64,000 bases of DNA from Hymenoscyphus infarciens. Lineage: Eukaryota > Ascomycota > Leotiomycetes > Helotiales > Helotiaceae. The DNA is taken from positions 1 through 64,000 of the forward strand of contig LLCB01000077.1 of assembly GCA_001414345.1 (NCBI GenBank). Reading direction: 5' to 3'. The position numbers and the translations under genes were made by a program. Under the pieces are notes generated by a model. The model was not told the origin of the DNA. It saw nothing but the letters and a program-made list of their open reading frames with translations, and ran no database searches. Positions 11,640 to 24,187 of the stretch are shown one piece after another; position 1 is the stretch's first letter; every line of letters starts with the position of its first letter.

Positions 11640-13993
11640 GAGGACGATCTCTCAAGCTCGAGAGGAGGGAGAACCTTGGAAGGTGCAGGTGACGAGTACT
11701 CGTATAAACTCTGCCCCACCTGCCACCACTTCTTTGCGGCTCTGATGTCAACTCTAAATACCCCACGTGTTCTCCTCTTTCTTAATATGTACTCTTTTGG
11801 ACCTCTTCTTACTCGGTTTGGCAGGTAATGTGTCCCAAACAAGGGGATTTAGAGTGCTTTGGATTACCTAGGTACAAGGTGCTGTATCCACCTTAAATCG
11901 GGTCCATATAGCGGCTTGGCCACTCGAGAGCTTCAATTCAAACAATTCCTCAAGTCACTTCTGTCTTTTAACAAATTCCTTGGCCAATTGGGAGGCTTGC
12001 TAGGGGCATTGGTGGTAAAAACGACCCTGTCTTCAATGATCACCTTTTCGGGAGTCGGGACACACTTTCTGCCAAACCGAGCAGGATCTGTAGAGGAGCG
12101 CCTTCCTTGTCAGCTATGGCGTCGGACCATCTCTTGTTTTCTCCCACAACTTTCCGAGGCTAGCATCGAGCGGGAATGTTGGATATCTCAACGAAGATCT
12201 CGTCCGTATCCTATTTTCAATTCCTTGCTTTTCTCCTTTCATTGACGCTGTCATCCAGACTCTGCAGGCCATTGTCCAACCGTCCATACTTGAGGCCAAC
12301 GAATTCCAACAGCTTCTTATCTATCAATTCTCGTCGCCGTTGTAACCAACCAATTTGCAGCTGGGTTTGGTCTCACCGCTCCAAGCCGCAATTGAGGGCT
12401 TACAGGTACAGATACGGTCTGTATGATGGGTGACGGCACAATGCCCGTTGAGGGCGTTGCGGATATACTTCGTAGAGCCTTCTAAAGACCCGATGAGGGG
12501 ATGACGAAGAAAAAGAAAGAAGTGAGGTGATATTCTCCTCGTATGCGATTACAACGCAGACTGATAGCAACATCCGGCGAAGAAATCCCAGCCGAGACCA
12601 AGTTCTTCCCAGCAAAAAGAAAACTGCTGCAGCCTTCCTCTTGCCCACGTATCAAAATCAAGAGTACAAGGTAACTGTGCATAAGATTATGCATGCATAT
12701 CATCCAGGTATCAAATGATTCTCGAGGACGATTGGGACGATTGGTTTGATAGGACGAAACCCTTGGGCTGAACGAAAAGCGGTTGTGCTCCGGTTCCAGC
12801 GCGTTGCTTTTTTTTTTTTGGAGTTTTGAGGCGAAGGCAACTGGTGTTCAGATATCTGTGAAACAGTACCTGCAGAAATGCTTGGATGACTGACAGAAGG
12901 CTCAGCCCCTCCGAAAGGCACCCTCGAGGCACTCGCAAAAATCAGTCACTAAAAATATTTCTGTGATTGGCAAAACAATCTCATACGACCTGATCTTCGT
13001 AAACACAAACCAAACAAACGCCTGTAATGATCAGACGGGGGACCCAAGATTCGAGAAGCTTGGTTACACTGCAAGTCTCCGCACTTGATAATAATTGATC
13101 CCTGGGGTAATCCATCAATTGACAAGGGGGTAACATTGGTATATGACAGCATTGGGAGCTTTCATGAAACATGGCCAGGTTGCTGAGAGACATCGATAAG
13201 GAATTCCGAAGATAGTCAGCAATGCGACGAAAACCGACAAATTTTGGGGAAACACTGGGAGATCGGTACTTTTTTATTCGGGATTTTGATCAGTATCATA
13301 TGATCAAGGTGATCGACAAGTCCAATAGTTTCCGCTGCAATGGTAAGTAAGGGATCCCAGGTGGCAGGCAAGTGGGTTGAGGCGTGGGGGTCACTCTCCA
13401 ACAATACAATATCTCACTCATATGCAGTGATTTCTTGTTGTACAGTCGTATAAACACTGGCCAATTTCCGCCAGAAATCCTCTATGAGTTGTATTTTGGC
13501 GTATTTGGGGTTGGTTCTGGCTGAGCTGAGCCCACCAACTTGAGTTGCATATGCCGTTAGCAAGCCATCCTACCAATACGAGTTCCGTACCGTACTCAGT
13601 GTGCATGTTTATCGTCCCTATTCTCCGCAATTCTCCATTCAGTGCCCATGCCACGAATATGGCCCGGTGTATATTTCCCACAGAGATAACTTGTTGGTAC
13701 GGATTGGATCCATCAAAAAGTCAATAGTTCAACACGCTTGTGATGGACCGAATGGTGAGGACAACCTCACAATGGCAGCTGCATGTAAGCCATGTTTGAC
13801 AACGCATACTTGATATTGTCGAGGATTAGAGAACCGAGCCAGAAGGAGGCTCGGGATCTCAAAGAACATTTCCATTGATGGGCGGCACGAGATATCGAGT
13901 CCGGTAACACAATTGGAGGGCTGTCTGAGCGGAGCCGAGTGGGTTGAGTGATGGAGCCGTCAGCCTCTGTCACGGCTTGTAGTTATCGAGAAC

Positions 13994-14003
13994 TACCTAG
14001 GTA
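13994..14003. repeat. TACCTAGGTA palindrome
   Basis: Exact 10-bp palindrome in intergenic DNA, one of five exact copies in the window. Confidence 0.8.
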
Positions 14004-15692
14004 AGACTCTCCGGGTGGCTGCAGTGTGGTTGTTCCACTTTTGGGAATCGAGTTTTGGATTCTCTATCTTTCGCTCGCTGCCAGTAGTGTCATGTCTAAT
14101 CCAGGCATTGGCTTCCGAGGTTCTGGGCCGGGATGTTGGATAGTTGTGCCGAGAAGAATAGTCCCGATTTTCGTTTTGACTGTTTTGAAAGCAGACTCTT
14201 TACTTTATAACCTTTTCGTTAACTGATCGTAGTTAGCGATGGCTTCTCGACGTGGAGGGCTCTTTTATGACATTCAATTGGCCTAGAACTGCAAGGAAGC
14301 GACTATTTGGAAACAAGCCCTGAAATAGATTGATCAGATCAGATCATGGAAGCAGCAAGCGCATACATACGAGAATCCTCGCAGGGCTGTCCATCGAGAA
14401 CCGGTCTGTCGCTTACCGACCAGCCAGAAGGCCTGCTTTCTCAGGGCCCCCTGAACCAGCCCCCGGTTGAGTGGGATTTCATTTGGCAGGTTTGGCAGAC
14501 TAAAGTGCTTGTGCGGTTCTGCATGCATGGCAAGAAAGGCATGGGAAATACAGTACGGACACACCAGCATTGCAACATGGTGGCACGCATGGCTCTGGTC
14601 TCTCCGGCCACACAAGAAACGCCATCAATTCCTCCATGGACGTGGGATATTCGCCAGGAAGTAGATTGCTTCCACGTTTGTCTTCCGACTTCCGAGCATC
14701 ACGGCCTCTGGAGTCTGGTGTGCCATCAAGAGGATGTTTGGTCTGGGGTTTCGGGGGTGGTACTCCGTACAGGGCTGGACAGAGGAAGTTGGTGTTGACA
14801 GGTTCAGGCAACGTTGGGTTGACAACTCTCTCCAAATGCAGCCAAGGAGTGTTCAGAGGCACCGACGCCGAGGACCCCGAGACTGAGAGACGACAGGACA
14901 GGTGGGAGCTTCTGCTGCTAAGCTGCATAAAGCAACAGTTGCAATATTTGCTTCCTTTTTGCCAATCTGCATCACAATGAGCGCCGTCCCGCGAAGCTGA
15001 ACGCCCCACGCGCATGCAGCATTGGGAGGGAGGGAGCTGGTCGCTGGAACTGGAACGTAAAAGGGGATTTAACCACCACCCGTTCGCAACTTCGCACGCT
15101 CAACCTGCGAGGCTCCTTTAGGTATCGATCTCCTCCTGTCCGCGAAACCCGCCGTCTACCTACATCACCATACATACCTGATTCAAATTCCATGTCCATC
15201 TTGCATCTGCATTGAACCTTGGAACTCGCTCCTCTTCCCTTGCCAACCTCTCCCGCTCCCTGCTGCCGCGTCGTTGACAATAGGCTTATATCTGTGGCTC
15301 TCCCCCTCACCTTCCAGCCTTTCACCTTCCTTCTCCAACTCAACTCCTTTTTGGTCTACGGTATATCATTGCCCTCGTATTTTTCCGTCGGGGCAACAAC
15401 TAAGACCATTCCTCAGTACCTACCTGACCTAATACGACCCGCGCTATACGAGGCCACCTCCCGTCTCTCGTTTGCTGCACAGCAACCTCGATCTTTTTCA
15501 CCCAATTTGTACTATAAGCCTTGTTTTCACCAAACCCTCGTAATCAGATTCTTCACGACCTTTCAACTCGTCATCTCTCCAACCTCATATTTCTTCTATC
15601 TAGAAGCAGACCCCGCGGTCACGCCCTCTCCAAGTCCCGTGCGATTGCTTGGTTGTTAACACCCTCGATCTCTTCCAAACACCTTCGTCAAA

Positions 15693-16623
15693 ATGTCCGT
15701 CTTCTCAAAAATCAAGCAGAGTCGGAAAGCCGCAAAAGAGCACAAGGCAAAGACGGCGGAGAAGGGAAAAGAAAACGAGCCCGTCAAAGTCCCCTACAAG
15801 CACATCCCAAAGCATGCTGCTGTTGACGCACTCAGTGGTGCTCCCTCGAGTTGGAAGCATGAAGATCGGTCCAAGATCAAGCAACAGCATCAAAGGAGAA
15901 GTCAGATGGCTTTGAGTCGACCCCCAAGCACTCTTTCTACAACCTCATTCGCCAACGCAGCCGCCGGTCCTAGTTCAAGTTCAAGTCCAATGCCTGCACT
16001 GCCACGAAATAGTAGTTACAGTAGCTACAACCCAACATGGTTCGACCGAGGAGGGGATGTCTATTACTCACACCCACACGATTCTGCACAACGACGACCA
16101 CAAAAGGCCCGAGGACATTCGTACAATGATTCAGGCCTTGGCGCTAGTATTGGACCTTCACCTCTGGCCTCGAATATTCACAGCGAAGGTATTTCAAGTA
16201 TTTCTTCTATCCTCAAGAACATTCCATCAATCGTAACTTTAAATCACATAACCGCTAACACTAATAGTAGAAGCCTCTCCAGCAGAAAGCTCTGGTAACA
16301 GTACAACATCAAACTCTTCCGACAATCTGGAAATTAAGCACACATCACATTCAACTCCCATGCCACAAAGACCTGTCCTTGAGAGACCCAACTCTGGCTC
16401 ACACCGCGGCTCGATCCGACCACAGGCCATTGTATACGCCGAGAAAGACATTTTTGACCGTCTGCACACAAGTACCACGAGGAAGCTCGGGGAAGCACCC
16501 ATTTCTCCCACGGGACAGATCAAAGCACCAGTCGCAGCTTCGAGCCCCGCCGTACAGGGGCCTAAACCAAAGAAGCAGCGATGGAGTGTGATGGGCAAAA
16601 GAAACAGTGCTATTGCATCCTGA
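15693..16623 (+). CDS. Conserved fungal protein of unknown function, basic and low-complexity
   Basis: Exons 15693-16188 and 16268-16623 join across a 79-nt intron with a good branch site (GCTAAC) to give 283 residues. The protein is basic and disordered-looking. The N-terminus is lysine-rich (MSVFSKIKQSRKAAKEHKAK). At about residues 38-70 is a block containing HIPKHAAVDALSGAPSSWK, which I believe recurs in uncharacterised Pezizomycotina proteins. A serine-rich middle follows, and the C-terminus ends in KPKKQRWSVMGKRN, a plausible nuclear localisation signal. No catalytic domain, signal peptide or membrane segment is visible. A long C/T-rich leader precedes the ATG (TCAAAATGTCC, a good fungal start context). 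It is isolated, with over 2 kb of empty DNA on each side, so context gives no clue to its role. Confidence 0.8.
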
Positions 16624-18816
16624 TCCTTTCAGTCTCGAAATCACGAAAAAAGCACCCCCGCGAACCGAACATGCGAGAGAGACGGCTACAGGATGGAAGC
16701 AGTGGAGTGTGGTGGATTCTGAGATCTCTTCTTTTCTCTAATGACTTAATCTTTCCCTGCAGGTCTGGGGAACCGGTATCACTGCATAATACATGCAGGT
16801 TGTATTGCACGTGCAGATTTATATTGATACTCAGCATATGCATGTCAACCACACGATCTTTCATCTGGTAACAACAACAACACTTTTCATTTTTCATCTT
16901 GATTCTGGATCAACCGCCCCTTTTTTCTGCGGATGGTCATTTTAAGCGATTTTTCTGTACGTTTCCAGGAGGGGGATGCCACGCTACGACGACGAGGGAG
17001 ATACTTTGTCGAACCTTGGCGCGGATGTGCCGTTACAACCTGCACAGAACGGTTATCGTGGAAGGAAAGTGGGATCAACAATCTCGTGGATTGGCGGCTA
17101 GTGAGTGGTAGTGTGAACACTTTTATGACATCTCGCTTTCATTGAGGAGTTATTATAGAGGGATGGTCCGGAATTGATCTATGGTATTTATGTTCGAGGG
17201 GAAGAAACTTTGTTCTGTGAGAAAGGGTTGAACAATGGGCTGCACTAGGAAAGTGACGATTGCATTAGTGACGAACTTTCCGGATACAATTCTTTGGTGG
17301 AGATTTTTGGGAACAGCAGCAATTCAATACCAGTCCTCACAATTTTCCATGATGTATTAGTATAAGTCAATCTGGTCGTCCACCTTGTAATAGTACTCTC
17401 TTGATATTTCCCCAGCACTCTCGAGTTCCTCATCCCGTGTGTCTTCTATCTGCACTCAGGTTGCTTGTAGGGCCCTCCCAATGCCCTCGCGTCTCGTCTG
17501 GAAGAACTCCGAGGTCGCTATGAGGAAAATTTATGTTGACAAGACACTCGTACAAAGCTCAACGCTTCCAGCAACTCCCATGCAAGATTCTCATCACAGA
17601 GAAACACCATCACAGTCTTTGAAAACCCATATTCAGTGTTATCCACCACAACATCAAAACACCTCTTTTCTCAGCAGTGCCCGAGACATTATTTCCCTCC
17701 CTTTCCTTCGCTTCCAGCGTTTTGAAACATAACCATATAGATCGAAGAAGTGACTGATAGGTATTTCCTACCCCCTTCTTTTCTTTGCTTTTATGTGGCA
17801 GGTTTTATTGGGAGGAGAAACAGAAAGATGGAGAATTCCGCTAGAGGCTGGGACAGAACTGTTTCTCCACCTGGCGTGTCGTTTCTCGGGGACTCGGGAA
17901 TGTTCGAGACATTGTTTTTGGGAACCTAGTTGGGGATGCATGTTGAGCGCGTGGGGGTTGGGGGTTTTGTGTCTTGGTTTGGGCGTTTACATGGTTTTAT
18001 GTTGTTTCTGAAGTTGATGAAATTACTTCGAGGTGTCCTAGGTACGATGTAATACGTGTTTGTCTCTAAAGAGAGGAGCCAATATATTTATTTTCACGTG
18101 ACGTTAAATAGGATCTCATCATGTGACAGGCCGTTTTTTCCGCGTCTCGCTTCTTCATCCTTCTTCTTCATCAACCAAATATCCCCATCGATTAATTGGA
18201 AGCTTCGTGTGGCTGTCCACAACCCGTATGCGAGCCTTCTTCAACAGACCATGGAGCATACATGGCGCAAAGGACCATCTCGTAGCCCATGCTCAGTTCT
18301 CAGTGGCGCCTTCCAGTGATGGTAGCTTGAGTTTGAAGTCGAAATTGCTCTTTTTTGTTTCCCTTTCCACGATTGTTGTTTCCACGAGGGCGAATGTTCG
18401 AACTATTTTCTCGAGTTATTTTCTTTCAGCAAGCCCTCTATCTTTTTTTCTTTCGTGGTTCAAATCATTGGCTTTTGCGCACCAATTTCTAAAGTGTTCT
18501 CGAATAATAATCCTCAACAACAATGCTGGCAGAATGGATGTACAGAAAGCAACGAATGAACCTCTTCCATCCCTCTCGAAGAAAGAATTCGCTTTCTGGA
18601 TACAGAAAGTTAGCAGGAATTTCTTCTGAACAGTGGAAAATGGAATAGACGAGTTTTGCCACGAGTTTGAAGGAAAGAGCTGTGCTGTCTTTGTTATGGT
18701 TGGTATATTACTGACCTTGGTGGGCTTTTTTCTTCCTCGACGTTAGCTACTGCATTGCATACCTGCCACGAACGGAACTTCAGCAAGGCCATCGATTGAT
18801 ATCCTGCTCAGCCAAT
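16624..18816. other. Intergenic, HET-gene promoter side
   Basis: No convincing gene is seen in this 2.2-kb stretch. Open frames are short and overlapping. A CCTAGGTA-type motif occurs at 18038. Confidence 0.5.
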
Positions 18817-21419
18817 ATGGACCGATCATCGCCGCGGAAATACAAGTACGAACCGCTGGGAGATATCACACGGAATTTTCGAGTTCTTGAGCTCAAGCCT
18901 TGGGGGGTAAGCGTCCCAGCTGCAGATTTCACATTTTTCCCGCCAAACTTGGCACCTGCGATGCCATCACTTCGGGATGATTCAAGACGCCCCTTGGGAA
19001 ATGACGACCTGAGAGTGGGTCGCCCCATGATAAGGGCAACGGCCAAAGCACCTCTTGATGGGAAGCTTTTCACGCAAGATATCGATCGTTTTACGAAGTA
19101 TGAAGCACTTTCATGGTGCTGGCCGGACAACGAGGAAAGAGATCGCGGCATATCGCTACTGAATGCGAATGGCCAGCGAACGGGGCTCTCAATCAGCACA
19201 ATCTTGTATGTTGCCTTGAAGACACTAAGGTATGAGGACAAGAGTCGGTTTCTGTGGATCGACCAAATCTGCATCAATCAAGCCGATTCTGTCGAAAGAA
19301 AACAACAACTTCAAATCATGACCAAGATAGTGGGTGTTCTCCGAGTTCTTTTCCCCTCTCCCAGGTTGTTTTAGGGGGATTAAGACACCAGTTCCTCCTC
19401 AGGCAACTTTGTTTCCTCCCAACTACCCTGTTGCTTTCTCCGACATACTTTTAGAAATGGCAATACTGAATCCGGGCTTTTCTGCAGTATCAAGCAGCAG
19501 AACATGTGTGCGTGTATCTCGGCCCTGAGAGGGATGAAAGTAACCTTGTTCCACATTTCATACGAACCCTCGACAATTATCTCGATAGACCCACCACCTC
19601 TCCGGGAAAGGTTCGAAGATGGAACGCATTCTGTGCGTTGATGCGTCGGAAATGGTTCACTCGACGATGGTGAGTTTTTTTTTCATACCCCAACGTGGAT
19701 CCTTCTTTCCTGAATACCCACTGTTCTTGTAGCAAAATATTTGAATTAATAAAACGGTCGTATAGGGTTGTTCAAGAGATAGCTTTTGCCAAGAAAGCAA
19801 CTTTATACTTCGGTCCTCGCTCATCGATCGACTGGAACCTATTCAGAAACGCCGTTTGGTTGACAATACAACGGGAAGATGATGTTGTTCGTTTGTTGAT
19901 TGAGCATCGCAAGGGTATGACGAGCCCCCCCCGATGGGACCTTATTAACATCCGGGCTTATGGTGCTCAAAGCCTGCTCGAAGTTTTGGGCCATCTCGTC
20001 CAGAAGCACCCGAACGGTGGGCTCAGAAGACTTGCAACAATCGGCACTCTTGTTTCCGCGTTGGTCGCGTATGATGTTACGGACTCTCGAGATGCAATAT
20101 ACGCCGTTTTGCGATTGGGCAGAGATACATTCAATGGGAATCCAGAATTGCTCAAGCCGGACTACAAATCTGAACCAGTCAAGCCGAAGAAACCAGTCGA
20201 TCCGAATAAACCAGTCGAGCGGGACAACTGGATGTATACGACGTATACTTTCGAAGTCTACGGAAAGTTTATCAGGTATGTAATCAGAGAGTCGGCCTCG
20301 TTGGACATTATATGTGTACCATGGGCTCCGGAGCTGAACAAACACGATCGTGACGAGGAAAACATGCCTTCCTGGATTGGGTCAAGAGAAAAACGTCCTT
20401 TTAAGCAACTGGCGGGCGATGGGATGTACAAGAGAGTCAATGCCGATTGCTTGATTGGAAAACTGGAAGGCAGCGTTTATTGTGCCACTGGACAGGAGCA
20501 GCTGCTATTTTGCCAACCAAATCTTGATTCGAAACCTCGTTCGTTGGTTGTTGATGGCTTTCAAATCTCCGGAATATCTGAACTGGGCGATATTTGCGAG
20601 AAAGGTGAGATACCATTTGAGTGGCTTCATATGGCGTGGGAACACGATGAGGCCCTAGGTCCTACGCAAGAGGTTAAAGACATCTGGCCCCCGGATGGTT
20701 TGCCGACACTTACTCATCCAAGTCCAGCATGGCAAGTTCGAGATGGTCGAGGGAGGGACTCCCATGGCCTCCCCCATATTTCAGATGCATTTGTAAGAGG
20801 AGTTCCCAGTTTATTCATTCCACGTTCCAATCTATTTGTCGAGGCTAACGGTATACTCTAGTGGAGAACGCTAGTTGGGAATAGAGACCCAAAAGGACGA
20901 CCCGCGCCCGCTTGGTATCAAAAATTGTGCAAAACTCATTTCAGAGGAAGATTTGGTAATCACCGGGGGCGGCGAGGGAAAGTGTTCACCGATGAGGTGA
21001 GGCAGCTTGCTGTGATGAGGGGAAAGAAAGATGATCGCGAGTTTATCGATCGACTTCAAGCAGTAACCTGGAATCGTCGATTCATGTTCACCTACGACGG
21101 CAGAATGGGTATTGTTCCAGGAGAAGCCAAACACGACGATAGGATCTGTCTACTTTGGGGTTGCAACGTTCCAGTTGTTTTGAGACCATTGACGAGGACA
21201 ATTGAGGAAAATTTCTACAAAGAGAGCGTGGAAAACAATGTGAGAAGCGGCGTGGATGTGTATCGGCTTATCGGAGCATGTTATGTTCACGGGGTCATGG
21301 ATGGAGAGCTGGTGAAGGATTACCCGGAGCTACGAAAACCTCATCGGTGGCAAGAAGAGTTCCCAAACACCAAGATGGGTTTTGGTCCCGTGGGGAATAC
21401 GAGGTTTCGGATTATTTGA
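18817..21419 (+). CDS. HET-domain (heterokaryon incompatibility) protein
   Basis: Exons 18817-19329, 19488-19669, 19766-20792 and 20862-21419 splice into 759 residues. The HET domain spans about 90-260: YEALSWCW at 95-102, LSISTILYVALKTLR, FLWIDQICINQ at 145-155, YQAAEHVCVYLG at 172-183, then WFTRRWVVQEIAFAK across the second and third exons. A lysine/proline segment made of K-P-V-D/E steps lies near the middle. The end carries FWRTLVGNRD and an RRFMFTYDGRMGIVPGEAK block, the standard C-terminal motif of fungal HET proteins. The TAG at 20859-20861 is the end of a 69-nt intron (branch GCTAACG), not a premature stop. HET proteins trigger or control non-self recognition and programmed cell death after hyphal fusion. 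The specific partner cannot be read from sequence. The gene is intact although it borders a 13-kb RIP-damaged transposon block. Confidence 0.92.
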
Positions 21420-22873
21420 GGGTATGCTGGGCACTGAAGATGACTTTTGTTCAGGGTTATGGCAAATGCCGATTTGACGAAGGGGATTTCGTGAAATGAT
21501 GTCGTGTTTTCGCTGCAGATGGATCTTGGGGAAGAAGATTTGCCACAGACTTTATGGATCGGTGGAGCATAGAGTACATTATTTGAACATCCACGATGCC
21601 ACCACTTCAAACACATCCGAGCTTGATTTCTAGTGAAATACACCGATCTATCTACTGAGCAATATATTCTTGTAGCACGGAGCTTTGATGTGAGTGATAC
21701 AATGTATTGAGCCGGGTCTCCGAATTTTCTCTCCGAATTGCCCTTCCAAAATCCAAATCATATGGCTTTCTGTCCCTGTTTCTCCCTCTTTTTATTTTGT
21801 CATCGTGATATTCTTGTAAGGGGCTTTCGAAAATAAAGGGAAACATGTCTGAGTTAGCTTATCATGGATCAAAGAGAACCTTTGGTTTTGTACGATCATA
21901 CTTTCTTACTCTTCTCGTTTTCCTGGTGGAAAATCTACTTCTATCTCAACTCACGCTTACTTGCACACCCATTGGATCCTATATTATATTTGGTTTCCAG
22001 AAGTAGTATGTGAAAGTTGTTCCTACTTCGCAAATACAGGGTTGGGGTACTCAAAAGCAACCTGAACTACAAAGCCGAATGCACGGCTTTAAACGTACCG
22101 TCGCATCTCTAGAAGCGAGTTTTACAGAGGGGATTTACGAATCGTTATTAACATGTATACATTTCACTCCTCTCTCACAGGTGGCGAAAGAGTTTAGCTT
22201 GAAAACCTCGCTACTTGGTTGGTACGGTAATGAGGACGTCGATCGTTTGGCGTATATATAGTAACCTAACAAAAGTATTCGTGCTGGCCGGGACAATTGA
22301 ATAAAATAAAATCATTTACAAGAAGACTTGAGATGGAATATATATTTTTAAGCGAATTAAACTCTTTGTCTCAGATCTTCCGGGATAATATGATTTTTCG
22401 GATATTGTTTAGATATTGTTTAGATACTCTTTAGATACCTGCAGAAAACCTCTTTTCGCTAGAACACTGGGTACTCCACGAGTCTTCACCAAGCATTATT
22501 TTGAGATGAGACAGTGTTGAAAGATTGATCTCGTGGTTTACAAAGTGGAGGCCCTATTGCGGGGCCCCATTCAACGATTGAGATCCTGCAAGGCAATGGG
22601 GCCCTCTTAGATTAGTCTCAATCTTCAGATTAGATTCCTTGAAAGCTCGTGATTGTTGACTCACTTTGACAATCTACGGCAAGAAATGGGGAGAAAACAA
22701 GTCCCTAGTGAGCACCAGCTGCTTATTGTCAACAAAAGCAGAGACGATGCGATGCGATGCGATGCGCAGAGGAGAGAAACCGGAGAACGGTTAGAGTGAA
22801 CTTCAGGCTGTCCTTGTTTCTTGGTGGTGGGGCTGAGGCTGCGGCTGTCACCCCCGCGAGTGCTAAAAGCGTA
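21420..22873. other. Intergenic between HET gene and transposon block
   Basis: No gene is evident. A (GATGC)4 repeat lies at 22745-22764. Composition is normal up to the transposon edge and then shifts abruptly. Confidence 0.55.
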
Positions 22874-22875
22874 TA

Positions 22876-22914
22876 TACTATCCCCCCCTCTTAAGTATTT
22901 ATAAAGTGGGTCGA
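22876..22914. repeat. Left terminal inverted repeat of the Tc1-like element
   Basis: Reads TACTATCC, a C-run, then CTTAAGTATTTATAAAGTGG; pairs with 32386-32424. Confidence 0.85.
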
Positions 22915-23709
22915 TTTACAAGGGGGGAAAGGCTATGGCGGAGGCAGTGTAAAGTCAAAGCGTAAGCTAATAAGAGCCTTTATTTATCCTCCTTTTCAAC
23001 CTTACTTTACTTACTTTTTTAAAGTAATTTATAGATTAAAATAGACATTTTAGAGCTTATTATATCTCCTTATACCCCTAGACGACCTTGAACTATTCCT
23101 CCTCCTCTCTCTCTATATACCCTCTCTCTATATACTCTCTCTCTAAGAAGACTACGATTTAAGAACTAAGATACTATCTACTCTAACTGAATTTATATTA
23201 AGATAGCTCTAGAATAGTTAACCTCTCGTAAGATCTTTAAGAAGTACTAATATATCTATAGCTATAGCCTCTAGTAGATTAAAGAGACTTATAAAGTACC
23301 TATTACGCTAAAAAAGAGAAGCGGCCGTCTTTCTACTATCTTAGTAGTAAGATAAGTATAGCTACGTAGCTAGCTTCTTATAGAACGACGAAACCGATTT
23401 ATCTCTTACTATTATATTATACACTATATACTATAGTTCTCCTAGCTTAAGAACTATAGTAAAGAGGCTATTTATACTACCTTTTAATAACTTAGATATA
23501 GCTAACGAGTAGCGAAGAAGAAGAGGTTTTTAGAACTTTAATATTATAAGAACGCTTATATTACTTTTATAAGAGAGAGGTTAATATAGATAGAAGAGCG
23601 TTTATTTCGTTAAGTATTCTTAGACGAAGTTTAAGTATATAGTAGAGCGTTTATATAAAGTTTTATTACTATACTAGTTAAAGAAGATAAGAACGAGATA
23701 ATAGAGGAT

Positions 23710-24187
23710 TATAATAGCACGAAATATATACTATAGAAGAAGAGATATATAGAAGTATATTCGAGACTAAATAACGTAAGTAGATACTAGGCTTTAATAT
23801 AGAAGAAAATAATAACTATCTCTCTTCTATACTAAACATAAACGTCTATATATAAGAGATCGGAAGCTTCTAAGTTCTAATAATAATAATAACTAAGCCC
23901 TGTCTAATATAGCTAATACTAAATAATAAGAGCTGAAAAGCTAAATATATAACCTCTAAACCTTTAGAAAGCTAAATATATAATATCTAAATCTTAATCT
24001 CTTCTATATATAAATATTAGATATTAATACCTTTAGTACTTCGCTTATATAAGTATCGGTTATTTATAATCTTAGCTCTAAAAGTATTAGAGGTATTAGT
24101 AGTACTTAGAGGTATTAACAGTTTTACGAATATTAATAATTTAGAATAATACTATTATATAATAATCTAGAATAGTATACTATTATA
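23710..24187 (-). repeat. 3' LTR of the gypsy element
   Basis: 478 bp, matching 31278-31755 over its whole length. The differences are dominated by C/T and G/A transitions. Confidence 0.9.

Larger units (their letters stand above)
10044..15692. other. Long intergenic region, no convincing gene
   Basis: This 5.6-kb stretch between divergently transcribed genes has near-neutral composition and no RIP signature. The open frames are short, overlap on both strands and show no family motif. It carries several copies of the palindrome TACCTAGGTA and one copy of a dispersed 28-bp sequence. The segment from about 15,050 to 15,690 is C/T-rich and is presumably the promoter and 5' UTR of the next gene. 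Confidence 0.55.

Noticed and set aside
14346..15015. Overlapping frames of 130-170 codons on both strands
   Set aside because: They are mutually antisense, lack motifs and splice logic, and use arbitrary starts; GC-neutral DNA yields such frames by chance.
20859..20861. In-frame TAG in the HET gene, apparently a premature stop
   Set aside because: It is the last three bases of a 69-nt GT-AG intron (20793-20861) with a good branch site; splicing restores FWRTLVGNRD.
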